Source: Haloferax sulfurifontis ATCC BAA-897 (lineage in GTDB: Archaea > Halobacteriota > Halobacteria > Halobacteriales > Haloferacaceae). From it: a stretch of 64,000 bases of DNA. Under the pieces are notes generated by a model that was not told where the DNA came from, did not search any database, and was given only the letters and a program-made list of their open reading frames with translations. The stretch spans positions 1 through 64,000 of the forward strand of contig NZ_AOLM01000017.1 in NCBI RefSeq assembly GCF_000337835.1. The letters are read 5' to 3'. Positions 25,495 through 34,042 of this stretch are shown one piece after another. A program made the position numbers and the translations under genes. Numbering within the stretch: position 1 is the first letter of the stretch; every line of letters starts with the position of its first letter.

Positions 25495-26952
25495 TTACTC
25501 ATCGATCGGGTACTCGAAGGCGACGTCGGTATCCAGACTCGGCGTCGGCGTCGCGTGCTCCAGCGTCTCGAACATCCGCCCGGCGACGATGTCCGTGACG
25601 ATAGTCGCGAGCGACTCCCGAGAGTCGTCGCCCACGTCGTCGAGAATGCCTAACGGAATCTGTGCGCCCGCCATGTCGGCGTGGCCGCCGGCGCTCCCGA
25701 TGGTGCCGAGGGCGTCTCGAAACGCCTCGCCGAGGTCGACCCGCGCTCCGCGGGCGCGACCGGAGACGTAGACCGTCCCGTCCATCAGGCCGTAGACGAC
25801 CGTCACCTCGACGCCCTCCATCCCGAGGAGGTGGTCGGCGGCCTGCGCGAGGGCGTCCCGCTCGCGGATGTCGCCGACGTTCGTCGTGAGAACGTTGCCC
25901 CGAACGTCGCGGTTCGAGATGGCGCGGGCGAGCGTCTCCATCGTCTCCGAGGTCAGACTCGGCGTCTCGACCCGTTCGAGCAGGGCCATGTCGACGTGGG
26001 GGATGAGGAAGGCGGCGGCCTCGAAGTCGGCCGTCGAGACCTCCCGCGTGAAGTCGTTGGTGTCGACCTGGATACCGAACAACAGCGCCGTCGCGACCGT
26101 CGTGTCGGGGACGATGCCGAGCCGGTCGAGGTACTCCGCGAGGAGCGTGCTCGTCGCGCCGACGCCGCGTCTGAGGTCCACGTACGCCGCCTCGACCGGC
26201 GCGCGCGGCGGGTGGTGGTCGATGACGATGTCGATTGTCGTCTCCGGCGGGAGGCGGTCGTTGACGCCCGGCCGGGAGTGGTCGACGAGCGCGAAGCCGG
26301 CGTACTCGTCGTCCGAGGGCACCTCGTCGAGGACGCGGAGGTCCAACTCGAGGAGGTTGACGAGCGCGCGGTTCTCCTGGTGAGAGATGTCGCCGAAGTA
26401 ACACGCGTCGGCCTCGACGCCCGCGCGTTCGGCGATGGCTTGTAGCGCCAGCGCCGCGGCGATGGCGTCGGGGTCCGGGTTGTCGTGCATCACGACCGCG
26501 AGTCTGCCGTCGACGTTCCGGAGCACCCGCATCAGGCGGTTCAACCGCTCCGTGTGCGACGTGCCGACGGCGTCGAGGATGCGGTCTGTGACCACTTCCT
26601 GCGGGTCGATGACCTCGTCGGCGAGGGCGTAAACCTCGTCGCGGACCGACGGCTCGGCGTCGTCGCCGAGGTAGACGACAAGCGGCGCGTCCGGGCAGTG
26701 TTCGCTGGCCGCGCGCGCCGCGTCGAGGTTCAACCGTGGAGACTGTCCGCCGACGATGACGAGGTCGACCGCGTCGGGATAGGTCGACGGGTCGGCGGGG
26801 TCGCCCTCTCTCGCGTCGATGCCGTCCGAGCGGAGGTCCTCGGCGCGCCCCTTCCGGTCGGTGACGACCGTCACCGTCCCGCCGCGGCCGGCGAGTTGCT
26901 CGACGAGGTCCCCACCGAGTGACCCACAGCCGAGAACCAGGCGACGTACCAT
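25495..26952 (-). CDS. RCK (TrkA-N) / DHH-DHHA1 phosphoesterase
   Basis: The protein has 485 aa. A Rossmann RCK_N domain (VLGCGSLGGDLVEQL, residues 5-19) spans about 1-120. A DHH phosphoesterase domain follows with HDNPDPDAIAAALAL (about 155), the VDHSRPG motif, and IDHHPPRAP (about 250), and then a DHHA1 domain with GGHADMAGAQIP near 445. The DHH family includes cyclic di-AMP phosphodiesterases, nanoRNases and inorganic pyrophosphatases, and the RCK domain is a nucleotide or NAD-binding K+-transport regulator; this fusion is typical of archaea. Cyclic dinucleotide hydrolysis is plausible but not proven by sequence. Confidence 0.82.
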   Translation of the reverse strand: MVRRLVLGCGSLGGDLVEQLAGRGGTVTVVTDRKGRAEDLRSDGIDAREGDPADPSTYPDAVDLVIVGGQSPRLNLDAARAASEHCPDAPLVVYLGDDAEPSVRDEVYALADEVIDPQEVVTDRILDAVGTSHTERLNRLMRVLRNVDGRLAVVMHDNPDPDAIAAALALQAIAERAGVEADACYFGDISHQENRALVNLLELDLRVLDEVPSDDEYAGFALVDHSRPGVNDRLPPETTIDIVIDHHPPRAPVEAAYVDLRRGVGATSTLLAEYLDRLGIVPDTTVATALLFGIQVDTNDFTREVSTADFEAAAFLIPHVDMALLERVETPSLTSETMETLARAISNRDVRGNVLTTNVGDIRERDALAQAADHLLGMEGVEVTVVYGLMDGTVYVSGRARGARVDLGEAFRDALGTIGSAGGHADMAGAQIPLGILDDVGDDSRESLATIVTDIVAGRMFETLEHATPTPSLDTDVAFEYPIDE

Positions 26953-27041
26953 ACAGGAACGGTCGAACTCCGGCCGCAAAACCCTACCGTCCTCCAATCC
27001 GGCGATGATATTATGTCATGGCATACCATGTCACATATACG

Positions 27042-27422
27042 ATGGAACTCGAGACGCAACTGCTCCCCGAATCGCGAGCCGAGTCGTTCGTCCGAACCTG
27101 TCGAACCGTCGTCGGCGATGACCTCAGGAGCGTGACGTACTTCACCCACGACCGCTGTGAGCAGATGTACCTCCGGAGCGACCTCGAAGCCGACGCCGAC
27201 CTCACCGGGTTCGTCGAACACGAGACCGACGGGTTTCAGGCGCGGACCGCCTACCGCGGCTCCGAGCTCGGCGACTACCGCTACACCGTCCGCGCCTTCG
27301 ACCACGGCTACCTGACGCGGGTGACCGCCGACGACAGAGGCGTGTTCGTCACGACCGACGGCCTGACGCTCCGCCGCTCCGAGGAGTTGGCGTCGGCGCT
27401 CGGCGAGCTACTGCGCGAGTAA
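27042..27422 (+). CDS. Conserved haloarchaeal protein
   Basis: The protein has 126 aa and is soluble. It has cysteines in SFVRTCRTVVGDDLRSVTYF and HDRCEQMYLR and a C-terminal strand-turn (DDRGVFVTTDGLTLRR). I do not recognise a function; it resembles a small uncharacterised haloarchaeal family. The ATG at 27042 is favoured over 27018 because a TATA-like GATATTATG at 27006-27014 lies about 27-33 nt upstream, in a locally AT-rich spot. It converges with nuoN. Confidence 0.6.
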   Translation: MELETQLLPESRAESFVRTCRTVVGDDLRSVTYFTHDRCEQMYLRSDLEADADLTGFVEHETDGFQARTAYRGSELGDYRYTVRAFDHGYLTRVTADDRGVFVTTDGLTLRRSEELASALGELLRE

Positions 27423-27459
27423 AAGAAAAACCGAACCGGAACCGGAATCGCCGAACCGC

Positions 27460-28980
27460 TCAGAAGAGCGCCGCGGCGACGGTCTGGGCCGTCTCGATGA
27501 CGGGCTGAGAGCCGGGCAGGAGCAGGACCGTCCCGACCGCGGCGAAGACGATTGCCACGTACAGCCCGACCGGCTGACTGCCGATTTCGAGGTCCGCCGA
27601 CGGCTCTTCTATCCACATCGCTTTCACGACGCGGCTGTAGTAGAACAGCGACAGCGCGCTGTTGACCGCGCCGACCGCGGCGAGCCACCAGAAGCCGGAT
27701 TCGATGGCCGAGAAGAACAGCGCGTACTTCGAGAAGAAGCCGCCGAACGGCGGCAGGCCCGCGAGCGAGAACATGAAGACGGTCATCGCCGCCGCGGCGA
27801 TGGGTGCCTTCGAGGCGATGCCGTTGTAGTCCTCGAACGTGCGGCCGAGGCCCCACTTTTCGACCATGGCGATGAACAGGAACGCGCCCGTGTTCATGAA
27901 GCCGTAGACGAACAGGTGCGCCATGCTCGCGCCGAGCACGTCGCCGTTCGCGGCACCGCCGTCGACGGTGATGGCCGCGAGACCGATGAGCGCGTAGCCG
28001 GCGTGTCCGATAGAGGAGTACGCCAGCATGCGCTTTACGTTCTGTTGGGTCGCCGCCGCGAAGTTACCGAGCGTCATCGTGACGACGGCGAGCAACGCGA
28101 ACAACAGCGACCAGTCGACGCTCCCGCCGCCGATCGACGTGACGGTTCCGAGGGGGAACGCGACCGTGAAGACGCGGAAGGCGACGACGAAGCCGGCCGC
28201 CTTCGACGCCGACGAGAGGAACGCGCTCACCGGAGCGGGCGCGCCCTCGTAGGCCTCCGGCGCCCAGAAGTGGAACGGGACGGAGGCGGTCTTGAACGCG
28301 AAGCCGCCGGCGATCATCAGCACGCCGAGGCCGAGGACGCCGACGAGTTCGGTGCCCTCCGCGAGCGACGCGGCGATTTCCGGGAGCACCAGCGAGCCGG
28401 TGACGGCGAACACGAGGCTGATACCGAACGCGAACACCGCCGACGACAGCGCGCCGATGAGGAAGTACTTCAGACCCGCCTCGATGCTCCCGCGGTCCTC
28501 CTTGAGGAACGCGACGAGCGCGTACGAGGGCAGGGACGCCAGTTCGAGGCTGACGAAGACGGTCGCCAGCGAGTTCGACATCCCCATGAGCGTCATGCCG
28601 GTCGCGGCGAACAGCACGAGGGCGTAGAACTCGCCTTGGTAGCGCTGGTCCGCGAGGTAGTCGTACGAGGCGACCGAGACCATCGCGGCGACGCTGGTGA
28701 AGATGAGCGTGAAGAACAGGCTCATCCCGTCGACGACGAGCGCGTCGCCGTACAGCGATATCGCGCCGCCGGTGGACTCCATGCCGGTTCCGCCGATGAG
28801 GAACCAGCCGGCGATGCCGCCCGCGGCGAGCGCGCCGAGCGTCGCCGTGCCGGCCAGGAGGCCGTTGTTCGTGGAGTCCGGGTCGATGGTGTCGATGAGT
28901 AGCAGTGCGAGCCCCGTCAGTGCGAGCACGATGGCGGGAGCCGTCGCCGCCCACTCGGGGAGCGCCTGGAGGGGCGTCAT
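27460..28980 (-). CDS. nuoN: NADH-quinone oxidoreductase-like subunit N
   Basis: The protein has 506 aa with about fourteen membrane helices. It has the proton-pumping antiporter-like fold: LVALLALFV-type helices, a conserved lysine in VKRMLAYSSIGHAGY near residue 314, and the second in NVKRMLAYSS; the broken helices are recognisable. NuoN is one of three antiporter-like pump modules of the complex. It is the last gene of the operon, and its ATG (28980) is immediately next to the nuoM stop. Confidence 0.93.
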   Translation of the reverse strand: MTPLQALPEWAATAPAIVLALTGLALLLIDTIDPDSTNNGLLAGTATLGALAAGGIAGWFLIGGTGMESTGGAISLYGDALVVDGMSLFFTLIFTSVAAMVSVASYDYLADQRYQGEFYALVLFAATGMTLMGMSNSLATVFVSLELASLPSYALVAFLKEDRGSIEAGLKYFLIGALSSAVFAFGISLVFAVTGSLVLPEIAASLAEGTELVGVLGLGVLMIAGGFAFKTASVPFHFWAPEAYEGAPAPVSAFLSSASKAAGFVVAFRVFTVAFPLGTVTSIGGGSVDWSLLFALLAVVTMTLGNFAAATQQNVKRMLAYSSIGHAGYALIGLAAITVDGGAANGDVLGASMAHLFVYGFMNTGAFLFIAMVEKWGLGRTFEDYNGIASKAPIAAAAMTVFMFSLAGLPPFGGFFSKYALFFSAIESGFWWLAAVGAVNSALSLFYYSRVVKAMWIEEPSADLEIGSQPVGLYVAIVFAAVGTVLLLPGSQPVIETAQTVAAALF

Positions 28981-30510
28981 CTAGAACGCACCTCCCAGTT
29001 CGAGAATCGGGGTAACCGCGTCTTGAATCATCGTGAAGAAGATGTCCGGAGAGACACCGAGCACGATGGTGAGAAGCAACAGCACCGCGAGGGGTGCGAC
29101 GTCGTGGAACGGTGCCTCCGTGATGTCGTAGTCGCCGTCGAACCGGAAGGGTCCGAACAGCGTCCGCTGCATCGCGAACAGCAGGTAGCCGGCGACGATG
29201 ACGATACCGAACATCCCGGCGCCGGTGAAAAGCGGCATGGCCTCCATCACCGTGGACTCGAACGCGCCCTTGAAGATGAAGAACTCGGCCGCGAAGCCGG
29301 CCATGAGCGGCAGGCCCATGTAGCCGAACGCGCCGGCGACGAAGATGCCCGCCGTAACGGGCATCCGGTCGGCGATGCCGGACATGTCCGACACCATGCG
29401 CGTGTGGGTCGTGTTGTAGATGACGCCGACGGCCATGAACATCAGACCGGAGATGAGGCCGTGGGCGACCATCTGGAAGGTCGCACCGCCGACGCCGTAG
29501 GTGGTGTAGGCGATGAGACCGAGGATGACGTACCCCATCGACGAGACGGAGGAGTACGCGACGATGCGCTTGAGGTCCTGCTGTGCCAGCGCGAGAAGCG
29601 CGCCGTAGATGACGCTCGCGACGGCGAGCAGGGCGATGGGGAGCGCGAAGGCGCGCGCCGTCTCCGGGAGCATCGTGAAGTTGAACCGGAGCAGGGCGTA
29701 GGTACCCATCTTCAGGAGGACCCCAGCCAGCATGACCGACACCGGCGTGGGGGCCTCAACGTGTGCGTCCGGAAGCCACGTGTGAAGCGGGGCGACCGGG
29801 ACCTTGACCGCGAACCCGATGAACATCGCGATGAACGCGACCGACGCGAGCGCGCCGGCCGACAGTCCCGCGAAGCTCCCGAGTTGACCGGCCTGCAACG
29901 CCTGTGCGATTTCCGGCAGGCGGAGCGACGTGATGGAGTCGCCGAGGCCGAACACGAGCGAGACAAACCCGATGAACATCACGAGCGACGCGATGTTCGT
30001 GTAGACGAAGAACTTGATCGCCGCGTACTTGCGGCGGGGACCGCCCCAGACGCCGATGAGGAAGTACATCGGGAGCAGGACGGCCTCCCAGAAGATGAAC
30101 CAGACGAAGAAGTCGAGCGCCGTGAAGACGCCGAGCAGGTTCGCCTCCATCAGGAGCATCAGTCCGAAGAACTGGGACTGGCGCTCCGAGATGGGCGTCC
30201 ACGCGCTGACGATAGCCAGCGTGGTGAGGATGGTCGTGAGGACGACAAGCGGCATGCTGATGCCGTCGACGCCGACCATCCAGTGGATGTCGTACTGGCC
30301 GAGCTGCAGCCAGACGACGTCTGTCTCGAACGCGATGTTCCCGCCGAGAAGGGCGTTCCCGCTCGCGTCGTACTGTTGCCACATGTAGAGGCTCCCGACG
30401 ACGGGAGCCAGACTCAGCGCGAAGGCCGCCTTGCCGGCGTACCGGTCCGGCAGGACGAAGGTGACCAGCGCGGCGAGGAACGTGACTGCGATGAGCGCTT
30501 CGATTATCAT
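28981..30510 (-). CDS. nuoM: NADH-quinone oxidoreductase-like subunit M
   Basis: The protein has 509 aa with fourteen helices and the complex I M-subunit signature (RIVAYSSVSSMGYVILG; PVAPLHTWLPDAHVEAPTPVSVMLAG, split by a few residues). The conserved glutamate and lysines of the proton channel lie in these segments. The ATG at 30510 overlaps the nuoL stop as ATGA, which rules in this start rather than the TTG at 30519. Confidence 0.94.
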   Translation of the reverse strand: MIIEALIAVTFLAALVTFVLPDRYAGKAAFALSLAPVVGSLYMWQQYDASGNALLGGNIAFETDVVWLQLGQYDIHWMVGVDGISMPLVVLTTILTTLAIVSAWTPISERQSQFFGLMLLMEANLLGVFTALDFFVWFIFWEAVLLPMYFLIGVWGGPRRKYAAIKFFVYTNIASLVMFIGFVSLVFGLGDSITSLRLPEIAQALQAGQLGSFAGLSAGALASVAFIAMFIGFAVKVPVAPLHTWLPDAHVEAPTPVSVMLAGVLLKMGTYALLRFNFTMLPETARAFALPIALLAVASVIYGALLALAQQDLKRIVAYSSVSSMGYVILGLIAYTTYGVGGATFQMVAHGLISGLMFMAVGVIYNTTHTRMVSDMSGIADRMPVTAGIFVAGAFGYMGLPLMAGFAAEFFIFKGAFESTVMEAMPLFTGAGMFGIVIVAGYLLFAMQRTLFGPFRFDGDYDITEAPFHDVAPLAVLLLLTIVLGVSPDIFFTMIQDAVTPILELGGAF

Positions 30511-32543
30511 GCGAACCAACCTCCGAGCAGACCAAGACCGAGAAGGAGCGCGGTCAGACCGAGCGTGAGGAGCGCCGCGTAGTTGCTCACCACGCCGGTC
30601 TGAATGCGCTTGACGCGACCGCCGGCGAACAGACTCACGCTGGAGACGCCGTTGACGACGCCGTCGACGATGCCCTGGTCGAACTTGTCGAGGGCGCGCG
30701 AGATGGGCTGGACGACGCCGGTCGCGATCCAGACCTGGTACTCGTCCTGGTAGTAGTTGTTGTACAGGACGGTCTTGATGCTCCCGAGCTTGTCCGTGTG
30801 TTCGACGGGCTCGGGGACGTTGTACAGGCGGTAGGCGAGCCCAGCGCCCGCGAGGGCGAGAGCGAGCGAGACCAGCCCGGGCGCGATGGAGCCGATGCCG
30901 GCCGGGTGGAGCCCCGCGCCGACGCCGCTTTCGAGCACTTCGAGGTAGTGGTGCGCGGTCAGCGACGAGATGCCGCCGTCGAGCCAGTCGTGGAGGAACG
31001 TGAGGTGAATCCCCGTGAGGTCCTCCACCGGGGCCATGTTGACGAGGCCGGTGACGGCCGCGAGCACGCCGAGGACGGCGAGCGGGAACTTGACGTTCCA
31101 GCCGAAGCCGTGCGGGTCGCGCGCGGTCTCGCTACGCGGTTCGCCGTGGAACGTGAGGAACACCATCCGGAAGGTGTAGAACCCGGTGAAGAACACGGCG
31201 ATGAGCCCCATCGCGTACGCGAGGAGGAAGACGGTCCCGAGACCGCCGTCGGTCCCGAGGCCGTGGTTGAGCGCCTCGTAGAGAATCTCGTCTTTCGACC
31301 AGAAGCCGGCGAACGGAACGATGCCGGCGAGGGCGAGCGAGCCCGAGAGGAACGCGTAGTACGTCACGGGCATCTTCTCTTTGAGGCCGCCCATGTCCCA
31401 CATGTTCTCGTTGTGGTGCATCGCGATGATGACCGCACCGGCACCGAGGAACAGAAGCGCCTTGAAGAAGGCGTGGGTGAGCAGGTGGAACGTCGAGGCG
31501 ACGTAGCCTCCGACGCCGAGCCCGAGCATCATGTAGCCGTACTGGCTGATGGTCGAGTACGCGAGCACCTGCTTGATCTCTTTCTTGACGACGCCCATCG
31601 TCGCGGCGAAGAGGGCCGTGAAGCCGCCCACGAGCGCGATGATACCGAGCGTCGTCGGGGTCAGCGCGTAGAAGCCGTACATCCGGGCGACGAGGTAGAC
31701 GCCGGCCGCGACCATCGTCGCCGCGTGAATGAGCGCGGAGACGGGGGTCGGACCTTCCATCGCGTCCGGAAGCCACGTGTGCAGGGGGAACTGCGCGGAC
31801 TTGCCGACGACGCCCCCGAGAACGAGGAGGCCGACGACGGTGAACCACGCCTGTTCGCCCATGCCGAGGAACGTGTTGACCGCGTGCTCGCCGTGGAGCG
31901 CCTCCTCGGCGAGGACCGGGAACGCCTCGGGGCCGGCGAACGCCGCCGAGCCGAACGTCGCGAACACCGCGACGACGCCGATGAGGAAGAAGTAGTCACC
32001 GAAGCGGGTGACGAGGAACGCCTTCTTCGCGGCGCTCGGCGGGCCCTGCTGGCGGAACCAGAAGCCGATGAGCAGGTAGGAACACAGGCCCACCAGCTCG
32101 AAGAACATGAACGCCATGAGGAGGTTGCTGGACACGACGAACGCCAGCATCGACGCGGTGAACAGGCCGAGTCCGGCGTAGTAGCGCGGGAGGCCCGTCT
32201 CGCCCTCGTCGTTCATGTAGCCGAGGCTGAAGATGTGGACGAGGACGGCGACGAGCGTCACGATGACGAGCATCATCGACGAAAGCGGGTCGATGAGCAG
32301 GCCGAAGTCGAGCGAGACCGCGTCGCCGGCGCCGGTCGCCCACGTGTAGATGTGTTGGTTGTAGGTCTGTCCGCCGCTGACGGCGAAGAACGTCGCGATG
32401 GACAGGACGAACGAGCCCGCCGTCGCGCCGATACCCGCCAGCGCGCCTCCCTTCGGCATGTACCGTCCCGCCCCGAGCGCGATCAGGAACGAGAGGAACG
32501 GGAGGAGGACGATGGCCGGAGCGAAGTCTAAGATACCTGCCAT
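30507..32543 (-). CDS. nuoL: NADH-quinone oxidoreductase-like subunit L
   Basis: The protein has 678 aa. The N-terminal antiporter-like bundle carries SVGLCSYLLIGFWF-type and PLHTWLPDAMEGPTPVSALIHAAT signatures, with QVLAYSTISQYGYMML; the long C-terminal portion (from about residue 500) includes the lateral helix. The subunit belongs to the proton-pumping arm. The stop overlaps the nuoM start; nuoK ends 4 nt upstream. Confidence 0.94.
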   Translation of the reverse strand: MAGILDFAPAIVLLPFLSFLIALGAGRYMPKGGALAGIGATAGSFVLSIATFFAVSGGQTYNQHIYTWATGAGDAVSLDFGLLIDPLSSMMLVIVTLVAVLVHIFSLGYMNDEGETGLPRYYAGLGLFTASMLAFVVSSNLLMAFMFFELVGLCSYLLIGFWFRQQGPPSAAKKAFLVTRFGDYFFLIGVVAVFATFGSAAFAGPEAFPVLAEEALHGEHAVNTFLGMGEQAWFTVVGLLVLGGVVGKSAQFPLHTWLPDAMEGPTPVSALIHAATMVAAGVYLVARMYGFYALTPTTLGIIALVGGFTALFAATMGVVKKEIKQVLAYSTISQYGYMMLGLGVGGYVASTFHLLTHAFFKALLFLGAGAVIIAMHHNENMWDMGGLKEKMPVTYYAFLSGSLALAGIVPFAGFWSKDEILYEALNHGLGTDGGLGTVFLLAYAMGLIAVFFTGFYTFRMVFLTFHGEPRSETARDPHGFGWNVKFPLAVLGVLAAVTGLVNMAPVEDLTGIHLTFLHDWLDGGISSLTAHHYLEVLESGVGAGLHPAGIGSIAPGLVSLALALAGAGLAYRLYNVPEPVEHTDKLGSIKTVLYNNYYQDEYQVWIATGVVQPISRALDKFDQGIVDGVVNGVSSVSLFAGGRVKRIQTGVVSNYAALLTLGLTALLLGLGLLGGWFA

Positions 32544-32547
32544 AATG

Positions 32548-32850
32548 TTACCACCTCATCGTGGTCGCGTTGGTCACGTCCACGCCGTCGAAGTTGCGGT
32601 ACAGTACGAGGATGATGCTGATACCGACCGCCACCTCGGCGGCGGCGAGCGCCATCGTGAACAGCCCGAACGTCTGGCCCGTCACGTTGCCCCAGTAGTA
32701 GGAAAAGGCGACGAGGTTGATGTTCGCGGCGTTCAGCATCAGTTCGACCGACATCAGGAACAACAGCGCGTTCCGACGGGTCAAGAGGCCGAAGATGCCG
32801 ATGCAGAACACGGCGGCCGACAGGACGAGGTAATACTGCGCGGGCACCAT
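32548..32850 (-). CDS. nuoK: NADH-quinone oxidoreductase-like subunit K
   Basis: The protein has 100 aa with three helices and the conserved glutamates in NALLFLMSVELMLNAANIN and MALAAAEVAVGISI, which form part of the membrane proton path. Its ATG overlaps the stop of the upstream NuoJ2 gene. Confidence 0.94.
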   Translation of the reverse strand: MVPAQYYLVLSAAVFCIGIFGLLTRRNALLFLMSVELMLNAANINLVAFSYYWGNVTGQTFGLFTMALAAAEVAVGISIILVLYRNFDGVDVTNATTMRW

Positions 32851-33218
32851 CAGTTGTCACCCTCCTCGTCGTCGAACAGCGTCTGCTTGAGTTCCCGACC
32901 GCCGTCGGTCAGGATGGTCCGCATCTGCCCCGCGGTGTCCTCGCGGCGAGCGAGGAGCACCGCGCCGGCGAGCGCGGCGACGAGCACGAGGTCGATGATT
33001 TCGAACGCGACCAGCATGCTCTCGCCGTCGACGCTTCCGAACCCGAGGTTGAACATCGAATAGCCGATGCTCGCGGTGATGTTTGCTCCCTCTGCGAACC
33101 CCTGTGGGTCCGGGAACGACGCACCGAGGAACACGACCGCCATCACGACGAACAGCGCGACGGCGGCGAGTCCGGGCACGAGGTGCGAACCGAGTTTCAG
33201 CTGTGGTTTCGTGGTCAT
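32850..33218 (-). CDS. nuoJ2: NADH-quinone oxidoreductase-like subunit J, C-terminal part
   Basis: The protein has 122 aa with two helices and an acidic tail (LKQTLFDDEEGDN). Together with the upstream 86-aa protein it equals a standard NuoJ split into two genes. The gene overlaps both neighbours by four bases (nuoK and nuoJ1), so the pieces are translationally coupled. Confidence 0.85.
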   Translation of the reverse strand: MTTKPQLKLGSHLVPGLAAVALFVVMAVVFLGASFPDPQGFAEGANITASIGYSMFNLGFGSVDGESMLVAFEIIDLVLVAALAGAVLLARREDTAGQMRTILTDGGRELKQTLFDDEEGDN

Positions 33219-33475
33219 GTACTACTCACCTCCGGATTGATACGCGTCAGCATCACGGCGAACGTGATGAGAATCAGGACCCCGCCGACGTAGACGAGGA
33301 CCTGCATGGCGGCGAGGAACTCCGCCTGCAACATCACGTAATGCACCGCGACGCTCAAGAGCGCGCCCCCGAGCAGGAGTGCGGAATGCCAGATGTCCCG
33401 CACGAGGACGACGCCCAGGCTGCAGCCCACGGTGATGAGGGCGAACAGCGCGAACGCGATGGTTTCATAAACCAT
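33215..33475 (-). CDS. nuoJ1: NADH-quinone oxidoreductase-like subunit J, N-terminal part
   Basis: The protein has 86 aa and three helices: the N-terminal half of NuoJ (FALFALITVGCSLGVVLVRD; VLVYVGGVLILITFAVML with the pi-bulge-type region). A Shine-Dalgarno-like AAGGAGA about 10 nt before the ATG at 33475 supports its start. Confidence 0.85.
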   Translation of the reverse strand: MVYETIAFALFALITVGCSLGVVLVRDIWHSALLLGGALLSVAVHYVMLQAEFLAAMQVLVYVGGVLILITFAVMLTRINPEVSST

Positions 33476-33522
33476 TGTGTGTGTCTCCTTGAGATATCCC
33501 TTTGAACATTTCGAGAACGTCC

Positions 33523-33579
33523 TCAGCGTCCGGTAGCGGACGCGGGCTGACGGGACTCGAACGATTCACTCGCGGTCAT
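33523..33579 (-). CDS. Possible 18-codon ORF between nuoI and nuoJ1
   Basis: An ATG one base after the nuoI stop opens an 18-residue reading frame (MTASESFESRQPASATGR) that ends before the nuoJ1 ribosome-binding site. The spacing is like that of other operon genes, but the peptide has no recognisable feature. It fills part of a 105-nt gap that is otherwise unusual in this tightly packed operon. Confidence 0.2.
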   Translation of the reverse strand: MTASESFESRQPASATGR

Positions 33580-33580
33580 G

Positions 33581-34042
33581 TTACTGGTAGTCGACCTCTC
33601 CTTCGCCCTCGCCGACCCACGCGTTGCGGTCGGGGTTGCGGGAGTTGAGCGGGTCGATATCCTTGTACCACGGGACGTTCTTGAGCTGTTCTTTGTTGTA
33701 GACGAAGTCGTTTTTCGTGTCCGCCGTGAACTCGAAGTTCTGCGTGAGCAGGATGGCGTCGACGGGACAGACCTCCTCGCACAGCCGGCAGTAGATACAC
33801 TGGCCGATGTGGAGGTTGTACTGCTCGCCGTTGCGCTTGTCGTCCTGAACGATCTGAATCGTGTCGTTCGGACAGACGTTCTCACACTGGCGACACCAGA
33901 TACACCGCTCTTGGCTGAACTTGTGGACGCCGCGGAAACGCGGGCTCACTTCGGGCGCGGTCTCGGGGTACTCGACCGTGAACGTCTGCCCGTCGAGCGC
34001 GTGCTTCAGCGTCACTGCCATGCCTTTCAGAATTCCGATCAT
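33581..34042 (-). CDS. nuoI: NADH-quinone oxidoreductase-like subunit I (ferredoxin type)
   Basis: The protein has 153 aa. Two 4Fe-4S clusters are visible: CIWCRQCENVCP near residue 48 and CIYCRLCEEVCP near 87. The subunit carries clusters N6a and N6b in the quinone-proximal arm. The ATG at 34042 overlaps the nuoH stop as ATGA. Confidence 0.94.
   Translation of the reverse strand: MIGILKGMAVTLKHALDGQTFTVEYPETAPEVSPRFRGVHKFSQERCIWCRQCENVCPNDTIQIVQDDKRNGEQYNLHIGQCIYCRLCEEVCPVDAILLTQNFEFTADTKNDFVYNKEQLKNVPWYKDIDPLNSRNPDRNAWVGEGEGEVDYQ

Noticed and set aside
33540-33560. GTTCGAGTCCC on the minus strand, similar to a tRNA T-loop
   Set aside because: No acceptor, D or anticodon stems can be built around it; it lies within the nuoI-nuoJ1 gap by chance.
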